From contig NZ_JAFBCZ010000004.1 in NCBI RefSeq assembly GCF_016907925.1, positions 1 through 64,000 on the forward strand: a DNA stretch of 64,000 bases. Reading direction: 5' to 3'. Shown one piece after another: positions 24,444 to 33,232 of this stretch. Made by a program: the position numbers and the translations under genes. The stretch's first letter is position 1; each line of letters starts with the position of its first letter. Under the pieces are notes generated by a model, which was given only the letters and a program-made list of their open reading frames with translations, was not told where the DNA came from and did not search any database. This stretch comes from Herpetosiphon giganteus (GTDB taxonomy: Bacteria > Chloroflexota > Chloroflexia > Chloroflexales > Herpetosiphonaceae).

Positions 24444-25919
24444 CTAGTTTTTTGGCCAGCTTTCTTCGATGGTGGTCAAAACGGTATCGATGTCGGTGTT
24501 GTTCACGTAATCGACCATACCTTTCCAGAAGGTACCAACGCCAACTTCAGCTGGCATCAAGTCGGAAGCATCGAAGCGGAATACGGTAGCTTCCTTGATG
24601 ATTTCAGCTTGGCGGCGGTCGATGTCGTTACCATACCAAGCCAAGTCGACGCTTTGGTTTGGTGAGATAAAGCCACCAGCTTCGACCCAGCCTTTGGCTG
24701 ATTCTGGGCTAGCCAAGTATTGCAACACAGCGCGAACTTCTGGGCGATCGTTGAACATTGCGAACACGTCGCCGCCACCCAACACAGGCTTGCCTAATGC
24801 TGGATCAATTGGTGGCAAATAGAAGAAGTTGCTGTCGGTGCCAGCTTTCTTGCCTTCTGGGAAGAATGATGGAATCCAGCCAGCTTGGCGGTGCAACCAG
24901 CAGCCTGGTTTGTCGGCGTTGAACATTGGGGTTTGGGTATCGGCCACGGCGGTGGTCAAGATACCTTCACGGCCACCGGCAACGTATTGTTCGTTGAACC
25001 AGATTTTACCCATAATTTCAGCAGCGTTTTTGACGCTTGGGTCGTTGAATGGGATTTCGTGGCTAACCCACTTGTCGTAGGTTTCAGGGCTAGCGGTGCG
25101 CAACATGATGTCTTCCATCCAGTCGGTAGCGACCCAGCCGGTCACGTTGCCGTGTTCCAAGCCGATACACCATGGAGTGTTGCCATCAGCAACCATCTTG
25201 TCGCTCAAAGCGGTCATTTCATCCCAAGTTTGGGGAATAGTGTAACCTGCTTCTTCGAAGGCTGGAACTGGATACCAGACGATGCTCTTGGTGCTAGCGC
25301 GGAAGAACACACCGTAGAGGGTGTTATCAACTGAGCCAAGATCGATCCATGATTGGATGTAATCTTTTTGCAAATCTTCTGGTTTGATGAAGCTTGAGAT
25401 GTCGACCAACTTGTTCTTGCGAGCCAAGGTTGCCATCAAGCCTGGTTGTGAGAAACCAGCGATGTCAGGGGCGTTACCGCCTTCGGCGCGAACAGGAATC
25501 AAGGTTTCGAAATCTTTCGAGCCTTCGTATTGAACATCGATGCCGGTGCGGGCTTCGAAGGCAGCCAAGGTTTGGTTGAAGGCTGCGTCTTCTGCTTCAA
25601 CCCACAAACCGAAGATGCTGACTTTGGTGCCCTTGAATTCGCCAGCTTCGGCGCGAACTAATTCAGCATAGTTTGGGTTGACAGCTGGAACGCTGCCAGT
25701 GCTATCTGTAGTTTTGGTTGCGGCTGGGGCTTCGGTTCCGGTGATTGCTTCGGTTGCAACAACTTCGGTTGCTGCTGGGACTTCAGTTGCAGCGGCGGTT
25801 TCGGTTGTGGCCGTTGCTGCAGGAGCAGTGGTTGGTGCGGTCGTAGGTGTTGTGCTACCACCACATGCGGCGATCAGCATGCTGATCAGCAGTAACAACA
25901 GGAAACTGCGATGTTTCAT
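24444..25919 (-). CDS. Carbohydrate ABC transporter substrate-binding lipoprotein
   Basis: A 491-residue binding protein of the CUT1 class. The lipobox IAAC ends at Cys19. A low-complexity tether of about 60 residues follows, rich in Thr, Ala, Pro and Glu (TTAPTTAPAATATTE). The mature fold starts near residue 95 (FKGTKVSIFGLWVEAEDAAFNQTLAAFE) and includes IDVQYEGSKDFE, PDIAGFSQPG, YGVFFRASTKSIVWYPVPAFEEAGY and IPQTWDEM. It should bind chito-oligosaccharides given its partners, although the residues do not prove specificity. GAGGA precedes the ATG. Synonymous codon choice looks more uniform than in its neighbours, as expected for a highly expressed gene. Confidence 0.92.
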   Translation of the reverse strand: MKHRSFLLLLLISMLIAACGGSTTPTTAPTTAPAATATTETAAATEVPAATEVVATEAITGTEAPAATKTTDSTGSVPAVNPNYAELVRAEAGEFKGTKVSIFGLWVEAEDAAFNQTLAAFEARTGIDVQYEGSKDFETLIPVRAEGGNAPDIAGFSQPGLMATLARKNKLVDISSFIKPEDLQKDYIQSWIDLGSVDNTLYGVFFRASTKSIVWYPVPAFEEAGYTIPQTWDEMTALSDKMVADGNTPWCIGLEHGNVTGWVATDWMEDIMLRTASPETYDKWVSHEIPFNDPSVKNAAEIMGKIWFNEQYVAGGREGILTTAVADTQTPMFNADKPGCWLHRQAGWIPSFFPEGKKAGTDSNFFYLPPIDPALGKPVLGGGDVFAMFNDRPEVRAVLQYLASPESAKGWVEAGGFISPNQSVDLAWYGNDIDRRQAEIIKEATVFRFDASDLMPAEVGVGTFWKGMVDYVNNTDIDTVLTTIEESWPKN

Positions 25920-25995
25920 CTAGACTGTTCCTCACTAATGCGGGGAATGATTGAGGTATGCGTGACTTCATACCCTGTGGCGTTTCCCCAAATCC

Positions 25996-26042
25996 AACCT
26001 AACAATGTGGGCCTGGTATGGTTTGCCATAAGATGTTAGGTT
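25996..26042 (-). promoter_or_regulatory. Long stem-loop upstream of the binding-protein gene
   Basis: AACCTAACA (25996-26004) and TGTTAGGTT (26034-26042) are perfect 9-base inverted arms around 29 bases that contain an inner stem (TATGG/CCATA with a CAAA loop on the minus strand). It lies between the ROK kinase stop and the binding-protein start. It may be an operator, a processing or stability structure, or an attenuator. Confidence 0.5.
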
Positions 26043-26058
26043 CATCTCGTGGCGGAGC

Positions 26059-27069
26059 TTAAGCCAATTGCGCGTGCGCGACCCGCGCCAACGCTTGGCT
26101 ATCGAGCAAGGCGATTCCGCCCCATGCACCAGCAGCAAAATCACGATCTACGAGCTTGACCCGCCCTGCAGGAAGCAACGATGCTGCTAGCGAACTTTGC
26201 TGACGTAAGCCATCGAGTGCTTGTTCGATTGGGCTGAAGAAGGCTGAGCCTGCGCGGCTAACACCGCCCCCCAGCACAATATGATCGCAATCGTAGGCAA
26301 GCACCATTGTATAGAGTGCTTGGGCAAGTTGGTCGCCAACCATGTGGGCAACTGACGCAGCTAATTCATCGCCAGCCTCGGCAGCGGCGTATACTGCTGA
26401 CGTGGTGACGGAATCAAGCTGATGAAGTTGGCTATGCGGGAATGATGAGAGCAGAGATTGCGCATAGTTGGCAATTGCTGGGCCTGCAACAACGGCTTCA
26501 AGACAGCCATAATTGCCACAGCGACAGCGAATTGTTGATGAACCAAAGCGTGCATGGCCGATTTCGCCCGCCATCCCGTGACTACCACGGTAGACAGCTC
26601 CATCAAGAATCATGCCAGCGGCTATGCCCGTGCCTATACTAACATATAAAATCGAATCGATCGAACCTGCCAGCCAATAGCGTTGAATGCCAAGCGCTGC
26701 GGCCCGAACGTCGTTTTCAATCACGCAAGCCGTGCCAAAAGTGGCGTTGATGAAGCCACGCAGATCAACTGATTGCCAGCCAAGATTGACGGCATGCCGC
26801 ACAATCCCGCTCTGCGTATCGACTTGGCCTGGAATGCCAATCCCAATTCCTGCAAGCAGCCGAATCGGCAGATCAGCTTGTTTCAGGGTTTCCCAAATCG
26901 TATCGGCAAGAGACTGGAGGGCATGGTCTGGGGTTCGGGTATCGGTGGGGCGTTGGACGCTGGCCCAAACCCGATTATCGTCGTCGACGAGCAGGGTCGC
27001 AATTTTTGTGCCCCCTACATCGACTCCTAACCGCCAGCCATTGGCGTTCCGGCGCTGTCGTTGATCCAC
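26059..27069 (-). CDS. ROK family sugar kinase (probable GlcNAc kinase)
   Basis: A 336-residue ROK kinase. ATP-binding LGVDVGGTKIA lies near residue 14, IENDVRAAALG with the catalytic Asp near 118, a phosphate motif GTGIAAGMI near 147 and the ROK zinc motif CRCGNYGCLE near 185, preceded by GEIGHARFG. It phosphorylates a hexose in the cytosol. In this operon GlcNAc is the logical substrate, giving GlcNAc-6-P for NagA. Glucose or N-acetylmannosamine remain possible. The start is GTG 27069 after GGGGG. It lies 60 bases after the ROK repressor and upstream of the binding-protein gene. Confidence 0.9.
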   Translation of the reverse strand: MDQRQRRNANGWRLGVDVGGTKIATLLVDDDNRVWASVQRPTDTRTPDHALQSLADTIWETLKQADLPIRLLAGIGIGIPGQVDTQSGIVRHAVNLGWQSVDLRGFINATFGTACVIENDVRAAALGIQRYWLAGSIDSILYVSIGTGIAAGMILDGAVYRGSHGMAGEIGHARFGSSTIRCRCGNYGCLEAVVAGPAIANYAQSLLSSFPHSQLHQLDSVTTSAVYAAAEAGDELAASVAHMVGDQLAQALYTMVLAYDCDHIVLGGGVSRAGSAFFSPIEQALDGLRQQSSLAASLLPAGRVKLVDRDFAAGAWGGIALLDSQALARVAHAQLA

Positions 27070-27129
27070 GCAAACCCCCTATACAAGGAACTAAGTGGCT
27101 AAGCTCGTCGGGGGGTGGTTTGCAGAACG

Positions 27130-28290
27130 TTAATCCCGAACAATGCCTAGCTCATTGGCTAGTAACAGCGCTGCTGCGCCTAAGGTTACGATATCGCTGC
27201 CGAGGGTGCTAACGTGCACATCGGTGGCTGCAACCAAGGTTTGCAACGCATGGTGGGCTAGCGAACGACGTAACGGTTGGAGTAAATCATTGCCAAGTTG
27301 GGCCAGTGACCCAGCCAAAATCACGAATTGAGTATTGAGCAAACCAACAACATTAGCAATGGCGATGCCAAGGTAGTGGGCTGCTTCGTCAATAATCGCG
27401 CGCACAGTCGGCTCGTTGTTGGACAAAGCGGCTTGAATCGCGGCAATCGTCCATGGTTCTGCTTGGGGCAAAGTTGCATCGAGTTTGGTCAGCAACGCAC
27501 TGGTGCTCGCCACAGTTTCGAGGCAGCCATGATGGCCGCAGCGGCAGAGAATTCCATTTGGTTGCACAACCACGTGACCGATCTCACCAGCTCCCCAAGC
27601 GTCGCCACCAACAATCCGACCATTGATAAAAATGCCTGCGCCGATCCCAAGCCCAATGTTGATCACCACCAAATTGGGTGCATTGCGCTGGCTGCCAAAC
27701 GTGTGTTCAGCAATCGCCGTCACATGACTATCATTGGCCAAATAGACTGGTAGCCCATAGCGCTTGCCCAGCAAATCGCGCAGTGCGAGATTGTGCCAAC
27801 CAAGGTTAACCGCTTGTTGGACAACCCCAGCAGTGGTGTTAATCACTCCTGGCGCGCCGATGCCAATGCCCAGCACTGGGTTGTGGGTGTTCGCAAGCAA
27901 TTGATCAATCAGTTGATACAATTGTTCAAGAACATTGCCCCCATTCAGTGCCAAGGTTTGGCGCTGGCGAATTGCCCCGCGTAAGTTGATGATCGTGCCT
28001 CGCAGTTCGTGTCCCGCAACATCCAAACCTATTAAGTGGCGACCATCATCCAATACGCTCAGCAATGTCGCTGGCTTTCCACCCCCAGAGGGCGCTAACC
28101 CGACTTCTTGCACCAAGCCTTCGTCAAGCAAAATCGCGACGTTACTCGAAACTGTGGTTGGCGTGAGGTTGGTTAAGCGGGCCACATCCACCCGACTAAT
28201 CGCGCCACCATCGTAGATGGCTTTGAAGACAAGTCGGTAGTTGTGAAGCTTGCTTTGCTCCCGACTGGCTTTCTTGGGCAGTCCCTGCAT
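27130..28290 (-). CDS. ROK family transcriptional repressor (NagC/Mlc-like)
   Basis: A 386-residue regulator. An N-terminal winged helix (about residues 10-75, NYRLVFKAIYDGGAISRVDVA then LTPTTVSSNVAILLDEGLV) is followed by a ROK sugar-binding domain with GLDVAGHELRGTIINLRG, IGIGAPGVI, ANDSHVTAIAEHTFG and the zinc cluster CRCGHHGCLE near residue 245. It is encoded first in the operon behind a strong promoter, so it probably represses its own operon and is released by GlcNAc or GlcNAc-6-P. A candidate operator half, CACTTAGT, overlaps the predicted start point and recurs before the ROK kinase gene. Confidence 0.92.
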   Translation of the reverse strand: MQGLPKKASREQSKLHNYRLVFKAIYDGGAISRVDVARLTNLTPTTVSSNVAILLDEGLVQEVGLAPSGGGKPATLLSVLDDGRHLIGLDVAGHELRGTIINLRGAIRQRQTLALNGGNVLEQLYQLIDQLLANTHNPVLGIGIGAPGVINTTAGVVQQAVNLGWHNLALRDLLGKRYGLPVYLANDSHVTAIAEHTFGSQRNAPNLVVINIGLGIGAGIFINGRIVGGDAWGAGEIGHVVVQPNGILCRCGHHGCLETVASTSALLTKLDATLPQAEPWTIAAIQAALSNNEPTVRAIIDEAAHYLGIAIANVVGLLNTQFVILAGSLAQLGNDLLQPLRRSLAHHALQTLVAATDVHVSTLGSDIVTLGAAALLLANELGIVRD

Positions 28291-28319
28291 AACTTATTCC
28301 AATGAATTTACTAAGTGAG

Positions 28320-28348
28320 AGTATCCCACAAGCGGCTCAATTTGTCAA
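28320..28348 (-). promoter_or_regulatory. Strong promoter of the amino-sugar operon
   Basis: On the minus strand TTGACA (28343-28348), a 17-bp spacer and GATACT (28320-28325) are close to consensus. The predicted start is near 28313, inside CTCACTTAGTAAATTC, where a bound repressor would block initiation. Confidence 0.8.
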
Positions 28349-28489
28349 GCGCAGCTTTGCGTGGCGCAAAAGGCTGAGCCTTGGGCAGCAAGAATAGTCT
28401 GATTTTGGCAGCGTGGAGTGCTTCATAAAATACCAATATGCGACTATTCCTGAATCCAATGCTATTTTATCCGATAAATGAAGGCTAGG

Positions 28490-28835
28490 TGTCAGGCAGA
28501 AAGGCAAAAGGCAGAAGGCAGAAGTCAAAAAATGAGGCTATGGGCTGGTGGCTATCGGCTATGGGAACAGCAATTAAGAAAATCTGTGCAATCTGTGGAT
28601 CAAAAGCTTTCGCGCTTTGGAATTTAACCCAGCGGCGCAGAGCCACGAAATTATGAAGGATGAAGGATGAGGGATGAAGGCAAAAGTCAAAAGTCAAAAA
28701 ATGAGGCTATCGGCTGGTGGCTATGGGCTATAAGAATAATAATCAAATATATCTGGGCAATCTGTGGCTAAATTAACCTTCGTGCTCTTCGCGTCCTTCG
28801 TGGTTCCCAACCTTCGTGGTCTTCGTGCCCTTCGT
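28490..28835. repeat. Composite repeat block with a duplicated 77-nt unit
   Basis: No gene in this stretch. Heptamers (GGCAAAA, GGCAGAA, GTCAAAA) occur at 28498-28530 and 28678-28700, GAAGGAT/GATGAGG units near 28656-28680, and CTTCGTG nonamers at 28780-28835. The segments 28522-28598 and 28691-28767 are ungapped copies of one 77-nt unit, with about ten differences concentrated in the second half. The remaining bases 28349-28489 contain nothing I can name. Confidence 0.8.
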
Positions 28836-28885
28836 GGATCAAAAAAGGGATCGATAACAAACTTGTTACCGATCCCCAACAACCA
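28836..28885 (-). terminator. Terminator of the M14 peptidase gene, variable-core family copy 2
   Basis: On the minus strand GGGGATCGGTAACAA pairs with TTGTTATCGATCCC (one mismatch) and is followed by TTTTTT. The outer GGATCAAAAAAGGGAT and ATCCCCAACAACCA (plus strand) are identical to copy 1 at 5873-5922; the 20-nt core differs. Confidence 0.88.
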
Positions 28886-28903
28886 GCCCTCAATCCCCAG
28901 CTA

Positions 28904-31900
28904 CTACTTCACAACATACGGCATATAGACCTTATATTGGCTAACTGGCGCACTAGTTGCGGTTGAAACTAAGCTAATGCTATTGCTTGCACCACTATCA
29001 GCGCTTGAGGTTGCAGTTACGGTTACGCTATCGGTCGTGTTAGCAACCGCATTGGCTGGAATCGTCACCACAACTTGGACGCTCGTGCTCGCGCCTGCGG
29101 CCAAGCTGACGCTGGTTTGACTCAAGTTGGTTGGCCATGCATTGCCGCTCACGCTCAGGTTGAAGCTATCGCTCACATTGCCGGTGTTGGTAATGTTCAC
29201 CGTATAGGTCAGCGTCGAGCCAGCAACTCCACTCTGAGCAGTTTGAGGAGTCTGCACTGCCACATCATGCACAGTTGAATTTCCAATCGTAAACACAACT
29301 GGCACCGTTTGATCGCCATTCACCGTGTTGGCTCCTGCGTTGACCCGCAAGCGCGCACGATAGGTACCATTAGCAATTCCATTGCTGTTGGCGGTTACTT
29401 GCACGTTTGCTGAGCCACGCGCTGCCACATCAACCGAGGTTGGATTCCAGCTCAGCCACGAGGCGCTGCCAGCATAGGCAACAAATTGAATTGCCAAATT
29501 GCTATGCAAACGGCCAGTGCTGTTGTAGACCCATTGGAAGCCAGAAGCTCCAGTGCTATCTTCGATGCCCACGCTGACGCTATTTTGGGTATCAACCGTT
29601 TGATATTGCAAGGTAATATCGCCACTGTTCAGATCCAGCACAAATTGGAAATCTTCAGGGCTGAAGCTGCCGCCGCTAGCCCAGTGGGGTACACCACTAA
29701 ATTCAACAATAAATTGATCGTTAGCGCTATCAGCATAGGTAAAGATCCCATCCACGCCACTGGTCAAATCGCTGGGATCAAGGTCATCCCACAAAGCGGC
29801 AATCACATTATTTGGCGCTGTGGTGCCAGGTACCACGCCGTTGGTCGACGTGCCCGAGGCACTACAGGTCGTGGCATTGGTTGGGCTGATAAAGCCGTTA
29901 CTATTCACAATCAACTTGCTATAGCCGCTGCCATAGTACATGAAACTGCGTGGCAAGTTCACAATCACACAGGCATCATCGCCCAAATTGAGCCGCGTGC
30001 CAGTGCTGCTGATGTCGTTCCAGTTATAGCTTGGGCCACCAACATCGTCGCTGCTCTTAACTTCGTAACCCATTGGAGCCAGCGTGATATTTGCATTAAA
30101 ACTAGTGCCACCAGCATTGCCAATCACTAAAGTTCGCTCTTGGCTACCATCGCTTACGTTGAAATTCAAGGCGTTGGGCGTGGTCGTCAAAGCCGCCAAT
30201 TGCGCAAGCACCAGATCTTGATTGGTAAAGCTGTTGCTGCTAACCGTTATGGTGTAGCTTGCTGGCGTTAAGCCCGTGCCGCTTACTTTGACACTATAGC
30301 TGCCAACTGGCAGTTCCAAGCGATAGCTGCCATCGCTGGCGCTGGTGGTGGTGCTAGTAAACGTGCCAGTCGTTGCCACGATCGTGGCATTGGCAATTGG
30401 CTGATTGTTATCGCTCGCGCGCACAACCCCGGTTAAGCCTTGCGGCGCAACATCGAGCCATTGAGCGCTAACCGGTCCCCAGTTGCCAGCAGTATCGCGG
30501 CCCCGGAAGTAGACCAAGTGACGGCCATTGCTCAACGTTTGGGGAATCGTCGCATTCACTGCTTCTTGAAGACCATTGAAACTTCCATCAGTGGCGTTTA
30601 GGCTAATCGCAGTTGCGCCAGCCCGCCATGGTGGAGTATCAACATAGGCTTCAGCAGCAGCAATCGTTTGAGCGCCGTTGTTAGCATCGTTGATTGTTGC
30701 CGACAATTTGTAGCCATTACTCGCCGATTGGGTGGTGACGTTCAAGGCATCAGGGCCACGTTGCAACAAATAAGGCGAACGAGCTACTTTCGAGGCATAC
30801 AAGAACGCTGGCAAGTTGCGGCCCCAGAAGTTGCCTTGGGGTTGGCCATCCAAACAGGTAAAGTTCGGGAAGAAACCACTACATGAGCCAGAGCCTGGCC
30901 CAACTTCAAAGGTGTACGAGGCAATCCCCAATTCGCCATAGGCCCAATCATCGGTCGTGCCGCTGGTTGGATACAGCTCGTCGGACTTTTGCGGCGTATA
31001 GCCATTGTAGCTGGCAAATTTCTTACCCAAACCACGCAAATCGGCATCGTTTGGCGCAAGTTGGGCTGAGTGACCATAGGGCCACAAGACCAAATCGCTA
31101 TACGAGTGAATGGAGATATAGACCCCTGCCGTATCGTCTGGCGCAGGATCAGTATCTGCTGGGCCACGGCGATCAGCAAACACCCCGCGAATCCATTGTT
31201 GCAAGGTAGCAACTTCTGGCTCAGAAGCGGCTGAAAGCCCAGGCCAAGTCTCGCCACAACGCGGTCCATTTGGGCTATCGACTTCGCCCCAATGGAATGA
31301 TGAGTTGCGGTTGAGGTCGATCCCAATTTGCACCCCACTACAGTTTGGGGTATCAACGGTATTACGATTTTTGCGTTGGGTAAACGATGAGCCTTGCTCG
31401 GCAATCTTGCGTCCATCGGGGTTGACGAAGGGCACAATCACAATCGTGTGCTCATCAAGCAACCAATGCACATCAGGATCGGTTGCATAGCGTGAGAGCA
31501 AATACTCAGTGTAGCGCAAGGTCAATTCAGCGGTTGACATTTCGCGCGCGTGAATTGCCGACATCAAGAAGAAGGTTGGTTTTGGCCCAGGAATCAACGA
31601 ATTGGTGATCGTAATCCCACGCAAATCGTAGCCTGCTGGCCCACCAGCGGTCACTTTATCCCACGAAGCGCCATAGGTAAACAACCCAGTCAGGTTGGGA
31701 TACGTTGCATGCCATTGTTCAAGCAAAGCATAGCCTTCTTCGACCGTACGAAAGCCACCTTGAACTGGCAAGATTGAAGGCATTTGCAGCAAGTCGGTTT
31801 GTTCTTGATCAATTGCTGCGGTAAAGCCATCTTGCTGCAATTTAGCCAATTCGCTTGGCGTAATTAGCGCAAACAGATCGTCTTTATCGCGCATTTCCAA

Positions 31901-32098
31901 TAAATCAAGGCCACGTGCGCTTAGGGCCAATGATTCACTTCGATCTTTGGCCTGAATTCGTGCCACAACCCGTTGTTCTTCGACAACTGGCTGGGCTTCG
32001 GTGCGTTTTGGCAGCGAAACCACCACCAAACTACTCCAAACCCCAATCAGCGCCACGATTGTTCCAATTAACGACCAACGATGCCTCAGACGGTCCAT
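28904..32098 (-). CDS. Secreted M14 zinc carboxypeptidase with multidomain C-terminus and YxPxV tail
   Basis: About 1064 residues. After an N-terminal signal anchor (residues 8-30) and a propeptide-like region comes the M14 domain (about 110-440): zinc ligands in HAREMSTAE, ligand His in SIHSYSDL, substrate-binding NRNSSFHWG and catalytic Glu in YTFEVGPG. Then follow a CarboxypepD_reg-like fold (LTGVVRASDNNQPIANATI), a beta-rich region (LNFNVSDGSQERTLVI onward) and an NEW3-like domain before the tail YKVYMPYVVK. It removes C-terminal residues from extracellular peptides, fitting a predatory or scavenging lifestyle. ATG 32098 has GGAGG eight bases upstream; the GTG at 32113 overlaps that site. 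Confidence 0.92.
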   Translation of the reverse strand: MDRLRHRWSLIGTIVALIGVWSSLVVVSLPKRTEAQPVVEEQRVVARIQAKDRSESLALSARGLDLLEMRDKDDLFALITPSELAKLQQDGFTAAIDQEQTDLLQMPSILPVQGGFRTVEEGYALLEQWHATYPNLTGLFTYGASWDKVTAGGPAGYDLRGITITNSLIPGPKPTFFLMSAIHAREMSTAELTLRYTEYLLSRYATDPDVHWLLDEHTIVIVPFVNPDGRKIAEQGSSFTQRKNRNTVDTPNCSGVQIGIDLNRNSSFHWGEVDSPNGPRCGETWPGLSAASEPEVATLQQWIRGVFADRRGPADTDPAPDDTAGVYISIHSYSDLVLWPYGHSAQLAPNDADLRGLGKKFASYNGYTPQKSDELYPTSGTTDDWAYGELGIASYTFEVGPGSGSCSGFFPNFTCLDGQPQGNFWGRNLPAFLYASKVARSPYLLQRGPDALNVTTQSASNGYKLSATINDANNGAQTIAAAEAYVDTPPWRAGATAISLNATDGSFNGLQEAVNATIPQTLSNGRHLVYFRGRDTAGNWGPVSAQWLDVAPQGLTGVVRASDNNQPIANATIVATTGTFTSTTTSASDGSYRLELPVGSYSVKVSGTGLTPASYTITVSSNSFTNQDLVLAQLAALTTTPNALNFNVSDGSQERTLVIGNAGGTSFNANITLAPMGYEVKSSDDVGGPSYNWNDISSTGTRLNLGDDACVIVNLPRSFMYYGSGYSKLIVNSNGFISPTNATTCSASGTSTNGVVPGTTAPNNVIAALWDDLDPSDLTSGVDGIFTYADSANDQFIVEFSGVPHWASGGSFSPEDFQFVLDLNSGDITLQYQTVDTQNSVSVGIEDSTGASGFQWVYNSTGRLHSNLAIQFVAYAGSASWLSWNPTSVDVAARGSANVQVTANSNGIANGTYRARLRVNAGANTVNGDQTVPVVFTIGNSTVHDVAVQTPQTAQSGVAGSTLTYTVNITNTGNVSDSFNLSVSGNAWPTNLSQTSVSLAAGASTSVQVVVTIPANAVANTTDSVTVTATSSADSGASNSISLVSTATSAPVSQYKVYMPYVVK

Positions 32099-32263
32099 AC
32101 AAACGACCTCCACACAGTGCGAGCCTAGCGCCGTGCCAGAATCTCCTTCGATTGTTACGCTAGGGAAGTTCTTGGGGAAAAACGACTCTTCGTTAAGTGT
32201 CTATTTTATCATTTTTAAGTATTTATAATGCAGCCTTGGCGATATGCGATTAAGTGATGTATT

Positions 32264-32394
32264 CCCTCACCCCAACCCCTCTCCCATCCTCTGGGCGAGG
32301 GGCTTTAACGCCGTGGTTCGTGCAAAAATCCTTGGTAAAAACGGCTGCTCCCCCTCACCCACGAAAACGTAGGCGAGGGGGCTGGGGGTGAGGG
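32264..32394 (+). repeat. MITE-like inverted-repeat element, copy 2
   Basis: The same architecture as 14568-14697, in the same orientation: CCCTCACCCCAACCCC end, GGCGAGGGGCTTTAACGCCGTGG, then CTCCCCCTCACCC and GGCGAGGGGGCTGGGGGTGAGGG. The outer inverted repeat extends five bases further on each side (GTATT/AATAC), so the whole palindromic unit may be 141 bp. The remaining bases of the 32099-32445 gap carry only the leader of the M14 gene and AT-rich DNA. Confidence 0.88.
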
Positions 32395-32445
32395 AATACT
32401 TAACCACCACGCTTTTTTAAAAACCTACCCTTAGGAAATCTAATG

Positions 32446-33231
32446 CTAGGCCGAAGCCCCAGTGTAATGGCGCAAACCAAAGCGCCAAAATAGGCGTGAA
32501 ACGATCAATAAAAAAACCGTCAGGCCCAGTGCAAACAATAAATTTTGGCCGTTTAACTGGCGCGCCAAGGTTTCAGCAGGCAGCGTTACCGCAAAGGCGA
32601 TTGGCAGCACAAAGGTCAAGGTATGTTTCAGCCAGCCAGGATAAATGCTCACCGGCCAACGGCCTGCCTGATACAGGCTATCAAAAATTTCCAAAAAGTT
32701 GTCGGCGCGAATAATCCAAAATGCGCCAACGCTGAGCATCAACCAAACGCTATAAATCATTAGGCCACCAAGTAGCACCGCCGCCGCAAACGAAAGTGCG
32801 CTCAGCCAGCCCAAACTGGTGCTTAATTGGCTAATTGCATAGCCCAAAACCACGCTGCCAAGCACCAAATCGATCAATTGCCAAATTCGAAATTCACGCA
32901 CACTGATAATTGCTTGGGCATCGGCAGGCTTGGTCAGGGCAAAATCCAAGGTACCTTCTTGAATATCTTCAATCAAGCGGTTCATATTTGGCTGAATGAT
33001 GGTTTTGATCAGACCGCCAACGATGATATGCACGCCCATTACTGCCAACAGTTCTGGTTGCGTCCAGCCAGCCAAATTTTGGGTATAGCTAAACACCAAG
33101 CTCATAGCAACCAAGCCCGTGCCCAAAGCCAAGGCCGATTGAAACAGCTGCACAAAAAAATTAACTCGATATTGAAATTCGCTGATCACGCTAACCCGCA
33201 GAAAGATCCAGAACAATCGTAAATACACCAT
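32446..33231 (-). CDS. ABC-2 type permease subunit (COG3694-like)
   Basis: A membrane protein of about 261 residues with six helices and the family start RLFWIFLRVSVISEFQYRVNFF. The segment FALTKPADAQAIISVREF after the second helix is typical of ABC-2 permeases of this uncharacterised three-gene system (ATPase COG4586 with permeases COG4587 and COG3694). ATG 33231 lies one base after the stop of the preceding gene, with GGGAGC upstream; the longer frame to 33267 overlaps that gene. Function is export of an unknown substrate, perhaps a lipid-linked or envelope component. Confidence 0.85.
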   Translation of the reverse strand: MVYLRLFWIFLRVSVISEFQYRVNFFVQLFQSALALGTGLVAMSLVFSYTQNLAGWTQPELLAVMGVHIIVGGLIKTIIQPNMNRLIEDIQEGTLDFALTKPADAQAIISVREFRIWQLIDLVLGSVVLGYAISQLSTSLGWLSALSFAAAVLLGGLMIYSVWLMLSVGAFWIIRADNFLEIFDSLYQAGRWPVSIYPGWLKHTLTFVLPIAFAVTLPAETLARQLNGQNLLFALGLTVFLLIVSRLFWRFGLRHYTGASA

Positions 33232-33232
33232 C

